From the NCBI RefSeq assembly GCF_052072235.1, contig NZ_CM125436.1:3466001-3530000 (forward strand): a DNA stretch of 64,000 nucleotides, read 5' to 3'. Below, one piece after another: positions 43,490 through 52,749 of this stretch. The first letter of the stretch is position 1. Each line of letters starts with the position of its first letter. The translations under genes were made by a program, and so were the position numbers. The DNA is from Brevibacillus_D fluminis_A (GTDB lineage Bacteria; Bacillota; Bacilli; Brevibacillales; Brevibacillaceae). The notes below the pieces were generated by a model. The model was given only the letters and a program-made list of their open reading frames with translations. It did no database searches and was not told where the DNA came from.

Positions 43490-44452
43490 CTAATAAATCC
43501 GGCGAATCAATTCTTCGATCTCCGGCTCCGCCAGCGTAATATCAAGCGGATCGCCCCATTTGCTGATCTCATCGAGGATTACCGGGGTCGAAACCGTGCG
43601 TTTGTCGTAAAAAACCTGGACCTGCGCGCCGTTCGTCTCGACGCGTTCGACGCCGTGAATCGGCTGGATCTGCGGCGTGGCGGCAAATTGCACCGTGCAT
43701 GTGGTCGGCAGCCCGATCTGCTCGCGCAGGGCGGACAAGCTGCCATCCATGACCAGCTTCCCGTGATTGATGACAATGATGCGCTGGCACAATTCGGCGA
43801 TGTCATCCATGTCATGGGTGGTCAACAAAATGGTTTTTCGCTCCGCCCGGTTGATTTCCTTCAAAAACCCGCGGATTCGTTCTTTGGCGACCACATCGAG
43901 CCCGATCGTGGGCTCATCCAGAAACAGGATCGCCGGATCATGCAGCAGGGCGGCCGCCAAGTCGGCACGCATGCGCTGGCCGAGCGACAGCTTGCGCACA
44001 GGCGTATCGATGAAGCTCCCCAGCTCCAGCAGATCGTCAAATCGCTCCATCGCCAGGGCGTACTTTTTGTTGTCAACCTGGTACATGGCCTGCAAAATTT
44101 CAAACGAATCGCGCACCGGCAAGTCCCACCAAAGCTGCGTGCGCTGTCCAAACACGACGCCGATTTTTTTGGCAACCTCTCTGCGCTGCCGCTGTGGACT
44201 CAATCCTGCCACTTCAACCGATCCGGCGGAAGGGTGGAGGATGCCCGCCAGCATTTTGATGGTGGTAGACTTGCCCGCGCCGTTTGGCCCCAGATACCCG
44301 ACGAATTCTCCTTCCCCGATCGCAAAGGAGACGGACTCGACCGCTTTTTTCGCCGAGCCTGCTCCGGAAAACAACGCGCGGAAGCTGCCGAGCACCCCCT
44401 TTGCATTCGGTCTGTGCCAAAATGTTTTCTCAAGCCCGTCGGCTACGATCAT
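43490..44452 (-). CDS. ABC-2 transporter ATP-binding protein
   Basis: The 320-residue ATPase has Walker A GPNGAGKST, Q-loop VFGQRTQLWWDL, signature LSLGQRMRADLA, Walker B ILFLDEPTIGLD and the H-loop TTHD. The FGQRTQLWWDLP stretch and about 80 residues after the core are typical of the COG4586-type ATPases that work with two ABC-2 permeases (COG4587/COG3694). It is last in the three-gene operon and probably exports a drug, lipid or natural product; the substrate is unknown. Confidence 0.9.
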   Translation of the reverse strand: MIVADGLEKTFWHRPNAKGVLGSFRALFSGAGSAKKAVESVSFAIGEGEFVGYLGPNGAGKSTTIKMLAGILHPSAGSVEVAGLSPQRQRREVAKKIGVVFGQRTQLWWDLPVRDSFEILQAMYQVDNKKYALAMERFDDLLELGSFIDTPVRKLSLGQRMRADLAAALLHDPAILFLDEPTIGLDVVAKERIRGFLKEINRAERKTILLTTHDMDDIAELCQRIIVINHGKLVMDGSLSALREQIGLPTTCTVQFAATPQIQPIHGVERVETNGAQVQVFYDKRTVSTPVILDEISKWGDPLDITLAEPEIEELIRRIY

Positions 44453-44503
44453 TTCTTTCTCTCCCTTCTATTATCGGCCAGAAAAGCAAAAACACGTTGC
44501 CGC

Positions 44504-45292
44504 TCACGAGCCTGTGCTATGGTAATGTTTGATCCCGAAGCGCCAAAACCAAAGCGCCACGAGCAAGTATCCGATCACCACGATTGGAGACAGCAGCAAA
44601 TGATACCAGCTGCCCCCTTTGTCCAGCAAATACAGTGCCGGTATGTAATTGATGAAGCCGACCGGGAGCAGGCCCAGAAAAACGAGCTTGAGCCAATTCG
44701 GGTACAGGCTGATCGGATAGTTCGCCGCATTGGACGGGGCATAAAGCGTGAACGCCTGCAAATCCTTCACCTGTGACGTCCAAAAAGCCGTTGTCGCTGT
44801 AATCAACGAGATCGAGAACATCATCACGAACCCAAGCAGGATCGCCACGGGCACATACGCGATGAGAAGCCCGATCGCCGCTCCTTGGCGAGACAATCCG
44901 GCGAGCGAGACAACAAGCACGACGATCCCTTGCAGCAGCCCCCCCACTTTCCCCAAATCCACACGCTTGGTCAGCAACAGGAACAACGGCGGCATCGGCC
45001 GAACCAGGAGCTGGTCGAATTCCCCCTGGATGATGTATTTTTCGAACTCGTGGATTTCCGCAGACATCGTCCGATACAAGGACATCGCACAGGAGATGAT
45101 CCCGTACAACACGCCGATCTCATACAGGCTCCAGCCTTTTACGTGATCAAACCGCGCCAGCACTGCGCCAAGCAGCAAAAAGTCGAGCACCGACAGGCTG
45201 GCGTTGGCACATGCGGTCATGATGAAGTTGCCTTTGTATTGCAGCTGTGAGCGAATATTGGTTTTTACCATTTTCCAATAAAAAGACCACAT
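44504..45292 (-). CDS. ABC-2 permease subunit
   Basis: The 262-residue protein has about six transmembrane helices and starts with the basic MWSFYWKMVKTNIRSQLQYKGNFI typical of COG3694-type permeases. It contains the conserved FEKYIIQGEFDQLLVRPMPPLF segment. The ATG at 45292 has AAGGAGG upstream, and a longer frame reaching 45481 overlaps the other permease. It forms the membrane channel with the gene upstream, starting 2 nt after its stop. Confidence 0.88.
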   Translation of the reverse strand: MWSFYWKMVKTNIRSQLQYKGNFIMTACANASLSVLDFLLLGAVLARFDHVKGWSLYEIGVLYGIISCAMSLYRTMSAEIHEFEKYIIQGEFDQLLVRPMPPLFLLLTKRVDLGKVGGLLQGIVVLVVSLAGLSRQGAAIGLLIAYVPVAILLGFVMMFSISLITATTAFWTSQVKDLQAFTLYAPSNAANYPISLYPNWLKLVFLGLLPVGFINYIPALYLLDKGGSWYHLLLSPIVVIGYLLVALWFWRFGIKHYHSTGS

Positions 45293-45294
45293 GG

Positions 45295-46077
45295 CTATCC
45301 TCCTTGAATTTCGGTTCTGCGCCGCGCCCTGCCGGTCAGCACGAGGCAGACGATGGTCAGGACGATCGCCCAGATTGCTTGCAGGCCGAGCACACCGTAA
45401 GACACCTGTTCCAGATACAGCATGGTCGGGTAGTAGAGCACACCGGCGAACGGCAACCCCATCGCAAGCGAACCAAGCCAATGCGGAAACAGATCGATCG
45501 GCACAAATTGGCCGCCGAGACCAAACAGCAAGGTGATAAGCACGTTGTGCAATCCGCTGATTTCATTTGTCCAAAAAGAAGTGAGACCGACGAGAAAAAA
45601 CAGGAGCAACCCGATGTAAACCGCGAGTAAAATGGAGAGCAGCGCAGCGATGCAGGTGATGGGCTCGCGTGGAAGATAAAAGCCGACTGTAGCGGAATAG
45701 ACGATGGCGATGGGCAGCGTGCGATACAGGAAGTTGTAGCAAATCTTGCCCGCTTCCTGTGAAACCACAAACAGGAAATAGCTCACAGGCCGCATGAGGT
45801 CGAGGCTGACCGCACCGGTGCGCACCTGAAGATGGATGCCCAATCCCGGGCTGAGGAATGTCGTGATCCACAGCATGACTTGTGTAAACGCGATGTAATG
45901 CGTCATGGTGGAAGGGTTGTAGAGGCTGTCCGTGTTCCCTTTGCCTTCGAGCACGCCGGCCCAAATGGCGATGAACACGAACCCGAATATGGTGCTGGCA
46001 AAATTGTTGATAAGATGTGCCATCCGATACTGAAGATTGCGACGAAAGCTTTTTACGAGAAGCAGCCAATAAACCAT
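45295..46077 (-). CDS. ABC-2 permease subunit
   Basis: The 260-residue protein has about six transmembrane helices with the start MVYWLLLVKSFRRNLQYRMAHLINNFAST and the QVRTGAVSLDLMRPVSYFLFV segment of COG4587-type permeases. The start at 46077 follows GAGGGGG. It is the first gene of the exporter operon and lies downstream of rpmF, whose terminator separates them. Confidence 0.88.
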   Translation of the reverse strand: MVYWLLLVKSFRRNLQYRMAHLINNFASTIFGFVFIAIWAGVLEGKGNTDSLYNPSTMTHYIAFTQVMLWITTFLSPGLGIHLQVRTGAVSLDLMRPVSYFLFVVSQEAGKICYNFLYRTLPIAIVYSATVGFYLPREPITCIAALLSILLAVYIGLLLFFLVGLTSFWTNEISGLHNVLITLLFGLGGQFVPIDLFPHWLGSLAMGLPFAGVLYYPTMLYLEQVSYGVLGLQAIWAIVLTIVCLVLTGRARRRTEIQGG

Positions 46078-46170
46078 CTCATTCCCCCTCTTTTGCAAAA
46101 ACGCGATTTTGGCGAAAACGCAACGAAGGCAGCGCCAAGAAGCTTGGCGCCACCGTGTTTTTTGCCGAAA

Positions 46171-46201
46171 GAAAAAAGCAAGGTGAGGTATCACCCTGCT
46201 T
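46171..46201 (-). terminator. intrinsic terminator of rpmF
   Basis: On the minus strand AAGCA-GGTGA type halves (AAGCAGGGTGA / TCACCTTGCTT) pair with one mismatch around a 4-nt loop, then TTTTTTC. It begins right at the rpmF stop. Confidence 0.8.
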
Positions 46202-46202
46202 C

Positions 46203-46373
46203 TTATTTTGCTACTTTTTGACCTTTGTAGTGTCCGCAGCTTCCGCAAACGCGGTGAGCCAGCTTGTGTTCGCCACAATTGTCGCATTTGATCATGCCTG
46301 GAATCTCTAATTTGAAGTGCGTACGACGCATTCTTTTACGAGTTTTGGAAGTTCTCCGTTGAGGTACTGCCAT
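46203..46373 (-). CDS. rpmF: 50S ribosomal protein L32
   Basis: The 56-residue protein reads MAVPQRRTSKTRKRMRRTHF, then a zinc ribbon with Cys at 30, 33, 43 and 46 (KCDNCG, RVCGSCG), so it is the zinc-containing L32 form. AAGGAGG precedes the ATG. It follows yceD in the conserved yceD-rpmF pair. The gap of about 190 nt between them holds no other gene that I can see. Confidence 0.97.
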   Translation of the reverse strand: MAVPQRRTSKTRKRMRRTHFKLEIPGMIKCDNCGEHKLAHRVCGSCGHYKGQKVAK

Positions 46374-46566
46374 CTTACTTACACCTCCTTCAATTCTGTT
46401 TCAAGTAGGCCTCGATAGAAGGAAGCACACAAGCGCTCTTCACACTGAGAGGAAGCCTTCTATTCATGATCGGCGGCATCGGACAAGCCAAGCGCGCCAG
46501 TCATTCAAAAATGAAGCGTGAATCTGTTACAATACACATTGCTTCATATTGAACCTTTGTCCAAGA

Positions 46567-47082
46567 TTACTCGTTGTTCTTTTGGAAAAAGTCAGCCAGA
46601 CCGGCCAACCTCGGATCGATGCGCTCGTTTTTGCAGCTGCATGGCTGCTCATTGCGGTTCACGCCGCACGATGGGCATAATCCTTTGCAATCCTCGGAAC
46701 AAAGCGGGAACGTTGGCACTTCCAGGAGAAAATCTTCTGAAAGCAGCGGCTCCAGCTCAATCTCTTCTCCATCCAGCAGTTGGATGTCGCTTTCTTCGTC
46801 GAACACCAGCGATTCGTCGTTGGTAAACGACTCGGAGAACGGCACATGCATGTGCTGGGTGAACGGGGTCAAACAGCGGGCACAGACGTAATTGACGTCT
46901 GCCTCCATATGCCCATTCACATAATAGAGAGTTCCCAGCTTGGCAGCCTCACCGACTGCTTGCACGGGTGTGACACTGCGAATTTCTTGATGGCGCGACT
47001 TGATCTCGTCGGCATCCAATGTCACTCGGAACGGTAGTGGTTCACCTTTGCGATGATCCAGTTCACTCAATCGAATAATCAT
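46567..47082 (-). CDS. yceD: YceD/DUF177 family protein
   Basis: The 171-residue protein (YlbN in B. subtilis) is encoded next to rpmF in most bacteria and is linked to 23S rRNA accumulation. It carries CARCLTPF, an acidic loop, and a C-terminal cysteine cluster (SEDCKGLCPSCGVN, CSCKN) that could bind zinc. Its expression starts at a consensus promoter 30 nt upstream (47112-47140). Confidence 0.94.
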   Translation of the reverse strand: MIIRLSELDHRKGEPLPFRVTLDADEIKSRHQEIRSVTPVQAVGEAAKLGTLYYVNGHMEADVNYVCARCLTPFTQHMHVPFSESFTNDESLVFDEESDIQLLDGEEIELEPLLSEDFLLEVPTFPLCSEDCKGLCPSCGVNRNEQPCSCKNERIDPRLAGLADFFQKNNE

Positions 47083-47111
47083 GTTTTTTCACCTCAAGCG
47101 CAACAAAGATG

Positions 47112-47140
47112 ATTATAGCTTTTGCCCAAATCTTTGTCAA
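47112..47140 (-). promoter_or_regulatory. consensus sigma-A promoter of yceD-rpmF
   Basis: TTGACA (complement of 47135-47140) and TATAAT (complement of 47112-47117) are separated by 17 nt: a perfect match to the consensus. Confidence 0.92.
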
Positions 47141-47252
47141 CCAAATTTCCTTGACAGCACTCTCGTTCCGTCCCGTCGCGTTTTCCAACGGTTGCTAAAA
47201 AGATAGCACTCTACTACACTATGGAGCAAGAAAAAAAAAGGAGGAACGTTGC

Positions 47253-48479
47253 TTGAAGACGGTAGGATTGGTCGTCGAATACAATCCGTTGCATAACGGT
47301 CATTACTATCATTATACGGAAGCCAAGCGGGTCACGGGCGCAGACGCCTGCGCGATCGTGATGAGCGGCAATTTTTTGCAGCGCGGCGAGCCCGCCTTGC
47401 TCTCCAAATGGGCGCGAGCGGAAATGGCGCTGCAGGCGGGCATCGACCTGGTCATCGAGCTTCCGCTGCCCTTCTCGTGCGCCACCGCCGAGCTGTTCGC
47501 GTTGGGTGCCGTGTCGGTGCTCGACCGCATCGGCGTGGTCGATTCCCTCTGCTTCGGCAGCGAAAGCGGGGAGATCGGTTGGATCAGCGAGCTGGCGGAA
47601 CTGCTCGCTGAAGAACCGGAAGCTTTTTCCCGTTCGCTTAAGGCCCATCTCGGAGAAGGACTCTCCTACCCGACCGCCTACGCACGGGCGGCTTCGGAGT
47701 TGCTGGGCCACAACGGTTCACCAGAGGCCGATTTAGCCTCGCCCAACAATATTTTGGGACTCAACTATTTGCTTGCCCTCAAACGGCTGGGCAGCCGCAT
47801 TCAACCTGCGACCATCAAGCGGCAAAAGGCCGGATACCATCAAACGACGATCACCGACGCCCAGATCGCCAGCGCCACAGCCATCCGCAAGCTGATTTTC
47901 GGCGATGATGCCGGCTTTGATGAGCTGGCACCCTATGTTCCCCCCACCACGCTCGCCATTATGCAGCGCGAGTTTGCGCTGGGGCGCGGGCCAATCAATT
48001 GGGAACGGTTCCGCCATCCGCTTTTTCACCGTCTATTGCAGCTCTCCCCGGAAGAAATCGCTGGCTACCATGAAGTCGGCGAGGGGATCGAGCATCGGCT
48101 GAAAGCGGCAGCGAGACAAGCTGGCACGGTTGCGGAACTGGTCGCCGCCACGAAAAACAAGCGCTACACATGGAACCGCATCCAGCGTATGCTGACAGCC
48201 GTCCTGCTTGACATGAAAAAAAGTACGATGGCCGAGCTTTCCTTAAAAAACGGGGCGCCTTATGCCCGGATTCTCGGCTTTTCGAAGGTTGGCAAGCAGC
48301 TTTTGCATGAGGCGAAAAAGAAGTCGTCCATCCCGTTGATCACAAAAGTGACGGATGGACTGCATCCGATGCTGGACATGGAGATCGCCGCTGCCGCCGT
48401 CTACAGCCTGGCCCAGCCTGAACCGGGAGATCGCCCGTTCACGGCTGAGTACCGGCGCCCGCCTATTGTTTTGGCGTGA
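47253..48479 (+). CDS. tmcAL: tRNA(Met) cytidine acetate ligase
   Basis: TmcAL (YlbM) activates acetate with ATP and acetylates the wobble cytidine of elongator tRNA-Met. The 408-residue protein has the nucleotidyltransferase start VGLVVEYNPLHNGHYYHY, MSGNFLQRGEPALLSKWARAEMAL, and the ligase domain SPNNILGLNYLLALKRLGS and SATAIRKLI. The TTG at 47253 with AGGAGG upstream is the start. Its last 17 nt overlap the convergent ylbL gene. Confidence 0.96.
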   Translation: MKTVGLVVEYNPLHNGHYYHYTEAKRVTGADACAIVMSGNFLQRGEPALLSKWARAEMALQAGIDLVIELPLPFSCATAELFALGAVSVLDRIGVVDSLCFGSESGEIGWISELAELLAEEPEAFSRSLKAHLGEGLSYPTAYARAASELLGHNGSPEADLASPNNILGLNYLLALKRLGSRIQPATIKRQKAGYHQTTITDAQIASATAIRKLIFGDDAGFDELAPYVPPTTLAIMQREFALGRGPINWERFRHPLFHRLLQLSPEEIAGYHEVGEGIEHRLKAAARQAGTVAELVAATKNKRYTWNRIQRMLTAVLLDMKKSTMAELSLKNGAPYARILGFSKVGKQLLHEAKKKSSIPLITKVTDGLHPMLDMEIAAAAVYSLAQPEPGDRPFTAEYRRPPIVLA

Positions 48480-49503
48480 GCGATTCTAAATAGACCAGCG
48501 CGTCATCCAGCTTTTTGACCGGGATGATCTTCATCTTCGTCCCGATCCGCTTCGCGGTCGCAAGCGCCTCCTGATAATTCGATACAGGCGCATCCGAATC
48601 GTCAGGGGCAAAGAAAATTTCTGCTCCTGCATTTTGCGCAGCGATGATTTTGTGGTTGATCCCGCCGATGCGCCCGATTGTCGCATCCGGATTGATCGTG
48701 CCTGTACCGGCGATCCGGTACCCTTTGGTCAGGTCGATATCCGGGCGCAGCTGATCGTAAATTTCCAGCGTAAACATCAGTCCGGCGGATGGCCCTCCGA
48801 TGTTTTCCGCGTTGATGTTTACCTTTTTCGGCACTTCAATCAGCGTCTTGTCTGCCGGTCTGATCCCGAATCCGGGACGTGGCTTCTGCCCGTTGTCCGC
48901 CGGCAGCTCGACCAGTGTCAAACTCGCTTTCTGTTCTTGTTTGTCCCTCAGATAGGTTAGTGCGATCGTGTCGCCCGCCTTTTTGTTGGCGAGGGCGGTG
49001 AACAGCTCGTTCGTGTCGGTGATCCGCTTGTCATCCACCTGTGTAATGATGTCCCCCACCTTCAGCACCTTTGCCGCAGGCATGCCTTCGAGCGTCCCGT
49101 TGACGATGACGCCCAGCTTCTGTATCTTGACGGGATAGCCTGCCCGTTGGAAAGCCATCGCTTCAGCCGTCATCTGTGAATCTTGCATAACGCCCAGCTC
49201 GCGTTTGGTGTAATCTTCGTTCGACTCCCCTTTGTTCAGGACGAGATCGCGATCGATCAGCTCGGCATCCGGCGAAAATTTGGAATACACATACCAGGCG
49301 ATATTGGCCTGTCCCATCCGCACGGTCGTCAGCATGAACGCGCCCTTCTCATCCTTCTTTCCGCCCTCGACGCTGATGATCGGCGCCAGTTCCATGGCTG
49401 AACCCGGTCTCGTGACGTAGTATGGCAACGGTATATACAGACTGATGGTCAAAAGGCCGATCAAAACCACGATCAGCCAGCGTGATTGGCGTAAGCTTTT
49501 CAC
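48463..49503 (-). CDS. ylbL: PDZ-Lon (SepM/YlbL-type) membrane serine protease
   Basis: The 346-residue protein has one N-terminal transmembrane helix, an extracytoplasmic PDZ domain (about 125-205, GTLEGMPAAKVLKVGDIITQVDD) and a C-terminal Lon-type S16 protease domain with catalytic Ser in NIGGPSAGLMFTLEIYD and Lys in IGRIGGINHKIIAAQNAG. In streptococci SepM processes competence peptides; in B. subtilis YlbL is linked to recovery from DNA damage by clearing a division inhibitor. The GTG at 49503 overlaps the ylbK stop by 4 nt and has GGAGG upstream. Confidence 0.95.
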   Translation of the reverse strand: MKSLRQSRWLIVVLIGLLTISLYIPLPYYVTRPGSAMELAPIISVEGGKKDEKGAFMLTTVRMGQANIAWYVYSKFSPDAELIDRDLVLNKGESNEDYTKRELGVMQDSQMTAEAMAFQRAGYPVKIQKLGVIVNGTLEGMPAAKVLKVGDIITQVDDKRITDTNELFTALANKKAGDTIALTYLRDKQEQKASLTLVELPADNGQKPRPGFGIRPADKTLIEVPKKVNINAENIGGPSAGLMFTLEIYDQLRPDIDLTKGYRIAGTGTINPDATIGRIGGINHKIIAAQNAGAEIFFAPDDSDAPVSNYQEALATAKRIGTKMKIIPVKKLDDALVYLESLTPKQ

Positions 49504-50297
49504 TGTTGGTCCTCCCATTTTTCAATCAACTCGATGATTTTCTCTACATGCTCCCGTGCGCACCGTTCCCCTTCGGCGATAATCTCCTGAATGCCGCTGT
49601 ACGCGATGCTGCTGTACTGTCCCACATCCGGCCGGATCACCAAGTCCGCCGAAACAATCCGATGGCGCAAAATCTCGCGCTCCATCACATCGATCGCCTG
49701 CGCGATCACTTCAAAGATGGAATTGACTTGAATCTGCGTGTCGAACTGGGCCACATCGACGGCGATCACGATGTCGGCGCCAAGCTCCCGCGCCACGGTA
49801 ATCGGCACCCGATCGATGACGCCGCCATCCACAAGCAGCCGCCCGTTCACCTTTTCCGGCACAAAGATGCCTGGAATCGAGATGCTTGCGCGCACCGCCT
49901 GGTCGATCGGCCCCTTCGTGAAAACGACGCGCTCCCCGCGTTCGATGTCGGTCGCGACAATCGCCAAGGGGATATTCAGCTGTTCGATATTTTTCCCATG
50001 CGTCAACAGTCTTATCAATTCTTTGATCTTTTGACCGGCGACGAAGCCCAGGTTCGGCACGATCACATCAAGCCAATGCTTCCGCTTCAGATTCAATGCC
50101 AGCTTTTCCATCATGTCCGGCTTGATGCCATTCGCGTAAAATGCGGCGACCAGGCTGCCCATGCTGCTGCCGGCCAAAAAATCCACCTCGATCTGATGCT
50201 CTTCTAACACCTTGAGCACGCCAATGTGCGCGAAGCCGCGCGCGCCGCCCGAGCCGAGCGCCAAGCCGATCTTGGGTCGTCTTTTGCCTGCTGCCAT
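49500..50297 (-). CDS. ylbK: patatin-like phospholipase family protein
   Basis: The 265-residue protein has the patatin core: oxyanion loop GSGGARGFAHIGVL, nucleophile Ser in AGSSMGSLVAAFYA and the catalytic Asp in LLVDGGVIDRVP. It is the YlbK/RssA-type acyl hydrolase. Start at the ATG at 50297 after AAGGGGGA. It is coupled to ylbL and divergent from ylbJ. Confidence 0.94.
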   Translation of the reverse strand: MAAGKRRPKIGLALGSGGARGFAHIGVLKVLEEHQIEVDFLAGSSMGSLVAAFYANGIKPDMMEKLALNLKRKHWLDVIVPNLGFVAGQKIKELIRLLTHGKNIEQLNIPLAIVATDIERGERVVFTKGPIDQAVRASISIPGIFVPEKVNGRLLVDGGVIDRVPITVARELGADIVIAVDVAQFDTQIQVNSIFEVIAQAIDVMEREILRHRIVSADLVIRPDVGQYSSIAYSGIQEIIAEGERCAREHVEKIIELIEKWEDQQ

Positions 50298-50439
50298 GTG
50301 CCGTCCCCCTTTTCCCAATCACCATTTTTTAGCTTATGTAGGAACCATGCGCTTCATTTCGCTTTCGTGGGAAGCTTGGGCGAATAGTTTCACCACCTTG
50401 GACGTAGACATGTACTATCCTGATCCGCAGGAGGGACGT

Positions 50440-51669
50440 ATGGCTCGCCGTTCGCATTTTCTCACGCTGTTTGTTGCGCTTTTTTCCATTGGCTTGGTTA
50501 TTGCACTCGTTTCAAATCCGCAAACATCGTTTCAAGCCGCCCTGAGGGGCTTGAATATTTGGTGGGAAGTGGTGTTTCCCGCTACACTCCCATTCATTGT
50601 GTTGTCGGAAATCTTGATGGGGTTTGGCGTCGTTCATTTTGTCGGCGTGCTGCTGGAACCGTTGATGCGTCCGCTTTTCAATGTGCCGGGCACAGGAGGC
50701 TTCATCTTGACGATGGGATTTGCTTCCGGCTATCCCGTCACGGCTAAACTGACCACCAGCTTGCGGGAATCGGGAACCATCACCCGGGCGGAAGGGGAAC
50801 GGCTTGTATCGTTTGTCACGACCGGCGATCCGCTATTCGTGATCGGGGCGGTTGCCGTCGGCTTTTTTCACAACGAGCAGCTTGGCTTCATCCTCGCCGC
50901 CACCCATTACGTATCCGCGCTGTTGCTGGGAATCATGTACCGGTTTCACGCGCCGCGCGACCTGGCGACAAAGCCGATTAGCAAAAACAAGCTTCCTTTA
51001 CTGCTCCGCGCCTTGCAAGCCATGCATCGCGCCCGCCTCAATGACGGCCGAGCCTTTGGCCGCTTGATGGGCGATGCCGTTCATTCGGCTTTGCAAACGC
51101 TTTTGATGATCGGCGGCTTTTTAATCGTGTTTTCGGTTATTTTGCAGCTCCTTGGTACGCTGAACATCACGCAGTTTCTGTCCGCTGTCTTCACGGTGCT
51201 GCTCGCTCCGTTCGACCTGCCGCCACAGTTTGCCAAAGCGCTCATTTCCGGGTTGTTCGAGGTGACGCTCGGCGCACAAGCCACGAGCGAAGTTCCAGGC
51301 CAGGTGTCGCTCATGTGGAAAGCTGCGATCGCGAGCGCCGTCCTTTCCTGGGGAGGTTTGAGCGTGCACGCACAGGTGGCGAGCATCCTTTCAAGCACCG
51401 ATATCCGCGTCGCCCCCTACTTGTTGGCGCGCTTTATCCACGCGATCCTGGCCGCCATTATGACCCTGATTTTCTGGGGCCCGCTCACGCGCATGACGGA
51501 AGGAATCGCCGCCAGCAAGCCGGTGTTTCAAGTGTATGACCAGCCGCGCATGCTGCATGCCTGGAGCGATTCGCTCAGTCACAACGGTTTGACTGCCACA
51601 CTCATCTTTATCGTGCTGATCATCATCAGCCTGCTATTGTATCGACAAGTATCCCGCCCCACTCGCTGA
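50440..51669 (+). CDS. ylbJ: sporulation integral membrane protein YlbJ
   Basis: The 409-residue polytopic protein (about 10 helices) matches YlbJ: GFASGYPVTAKLTTSLRE, TTGDPLFVIGAVAVGFF, GLFEVTLGAQATSE and SWGGLSVHAQVAS are nucleoside-transporter-like gate motifs. In Bacillus it is needed for normal spore resistance. The ATG at 50440 has AGGAGGG 4-5 nt upstream; the frame is open further upstream across the ylbK start but without support. It ends in the terminator at 51653-51682. Confidence 0.93.
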   Translation: MARRSHFLTLFVALFSIGLVIALVSNPQTSFQAALRGLNIWWEVVFPATLPFIVLSEILMGFGVVHFVGVLLEPLMRPLFNVPGTGGFILTMGFASGYPVTAKLTTSLRESGTITRAEGERLVSFVTTGDPLFVIGAVAVGFFHNEQLGFILAATHYVSALLLGIMYRFHAPRDLATKPISKNKLPLLLRALQAMHRARLNDGRAFGRLMGDAVHSALQTLLMIGGFLIVFSVILQLLGTLNITQFLSAVFTVLLAPFDLPPQFAKALISGLFEVTLGAQATSEVPGQVSLMWKAAIASAVLSWGGLSVHAQVASILSSTDIRVAPYLLARFIHAILAAIMTLIFWGPLTRMTEGIAASKPVFQVYDQPRMLHAWSDSLSHNGLTATLIFIVLIIISLLLYRQVSRPTR

Positions 51670-51682
51670 GGCGGGCTTTTTT
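51653..51682 (+). terminator. intrinsic terminator of ylbJ
   Basis: CCCGCC (51653-51658) pairs with GGCGGG (51670-51675), then CTTTTTT. The stem overlaps the ylbJ stop and lies against the end of the convergent coaD. Confidence 0.75.
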
Positions 51683-52163
51683 ACCTGTTCTTCATTTTTG
51701 CAAGAATCGCCTGCTCCACTACCGGCGGAACCAGATCGCTGACCGGCGCATGATAGCGCGCGACTTCCTTCACGATGCTGGAGGAAAGATACGAATACTG
51801 ATTGCTGGTCATCATGAAAAAGGTTTCAACGGAGTCATCCAGCTTTTTGTTGACCGAGGCCATCTGCATTTCGTATTCAAAATCGGAGACGGCGCGCAGC
51901 CCTTTGATCAGCACTTGTGCTTGCCGCTGTTTCATATAGTCGATGAGCAGGCCGTCGAATGTATCGACCTCCACATTGGGATAATCGGCGGTTGCGCTGC
52001 GAATCAGCTCCATCCGCTCTTCCACGGTAAACAGCGGCGTTTTTTTCGAGTTCGTCAAAACGGCCACGATCACTTTGTCAAAAATGGCGGCCGCGCGCGA
52101 AATGATGTCCAGGTGCCCGTTTGTTACGGGATCGAAACTGCCGGGACAAACTGCAATTTTCAT
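51681..52163 (-). CDS. coaD: phosphopantetheine adenylyltransferase
   Basis: CoaD makes dephospho-CoA from phosphopantetheine and ATP. The 160-residue protein has the nucleotidyltransferase HxGH-type region SFDPVTNGHLDIISRAA, KGLRAVSDFEYEMQMA and the closing ISSS-like YLSSSIVKEVARY. The ATG at 52163 with AGGGAGAGG upstream overlaps rsmD by 4 nt. Confidence 0.97.
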   Translation of the reverse strand: MKIAVCPGSFDPVTNGHLDIISRAAAIFDKVIVAVLTNSKKTPLFTVEERMELIRSATADYPNVEVDTFDGLLIDYMKQRQAQVLIKGLRAVSDFEYEMQMASVNKKLDDSVETFFMMTSNQYSYLSSSIVKEVARYHAPVSDLVPPVVEQAILAKMKNR

Positions 52164-52732
52164 TCCTGTGCCTCTCCCTTCGGTTCGTAGCGATAAATGC
52201 TGATCGTCGTATCGCCGTATGTCGCCTGCTTCTGCAAGACGCAATCGGCGATTTGCGCACCAAGCTTGAATTCGGCATCATGCTCGGCCACGATCCAGCA
52301 GCCATCCGCCAACAATCCTGTATCCTGCAAAATCGCCATCTCTGCCGCAATTTTTTGATAAGCATAGGGCGGATCAAGAAAAACGACGGAAAACTTCACA
52401 TCGCGCTTGGTCAGCGCCTTGAGCGCGCGCGCCGCGTCATTGCGGTACACTTCCGCTTTGTCTGTCGCCTGCACCTTCTCCAGATTGCCTTTGATCACGG
52501 AAACGGCCTTGGCATCGGCATCGACGAAAATGACGCGCTCTACGCCCCGACTGAGCGCCTCGATTCCGAGCCCTCCGGTTCCTGCATATAAATCGAGGGC
52601 AATTCCACCCGAAAAATAAGGGCCGATCATACTGAATATCGATTCCTTGACTTTGTCGGTCGTCGGCCTCGTGCCTTTGCCCGGGACGGCAGCCAAGGCT
52701 CTTCCTTTAAACTCGCCTGCAATTACTCTCAT
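52160..52732 (-). CDS. rsmD: 16S rRNA (guanine-966-N2)-methyltransferase
   Basis: RsmD methylates G966 of 16S rRNA. The 190-residue protein has MRVIAGEFKGRAL, PTTDKVKESIFSM, the SAM-binding motif LDLYAGTGGLGIEALSRG and the catalytic DPPY in VVFLDPPYAY. The ATG at 52732 follows AGGTGA. It is co-transcribed with coaD. Confidence 0.96.
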   Translation of the reverse strand: MRVIAGEFKGRALAAVPGKGTRPTTDKVKESIFSMIGPYFSGGIALDLYAGTGGLGIEALSRGVERVIFVDADAKAVSVIKGNLEKVQATDKAEVYRNDAARALKALTKRDVKFSVVFLDPPYAYQKIAAEMAILQDTGLLADGCWIVAEHDAEFKLGAQIADCVLQKQATYGDTTISIYRYEPKGEAQE

Positions 52733-52749
52733 TGTGCTCACCTGATTCT

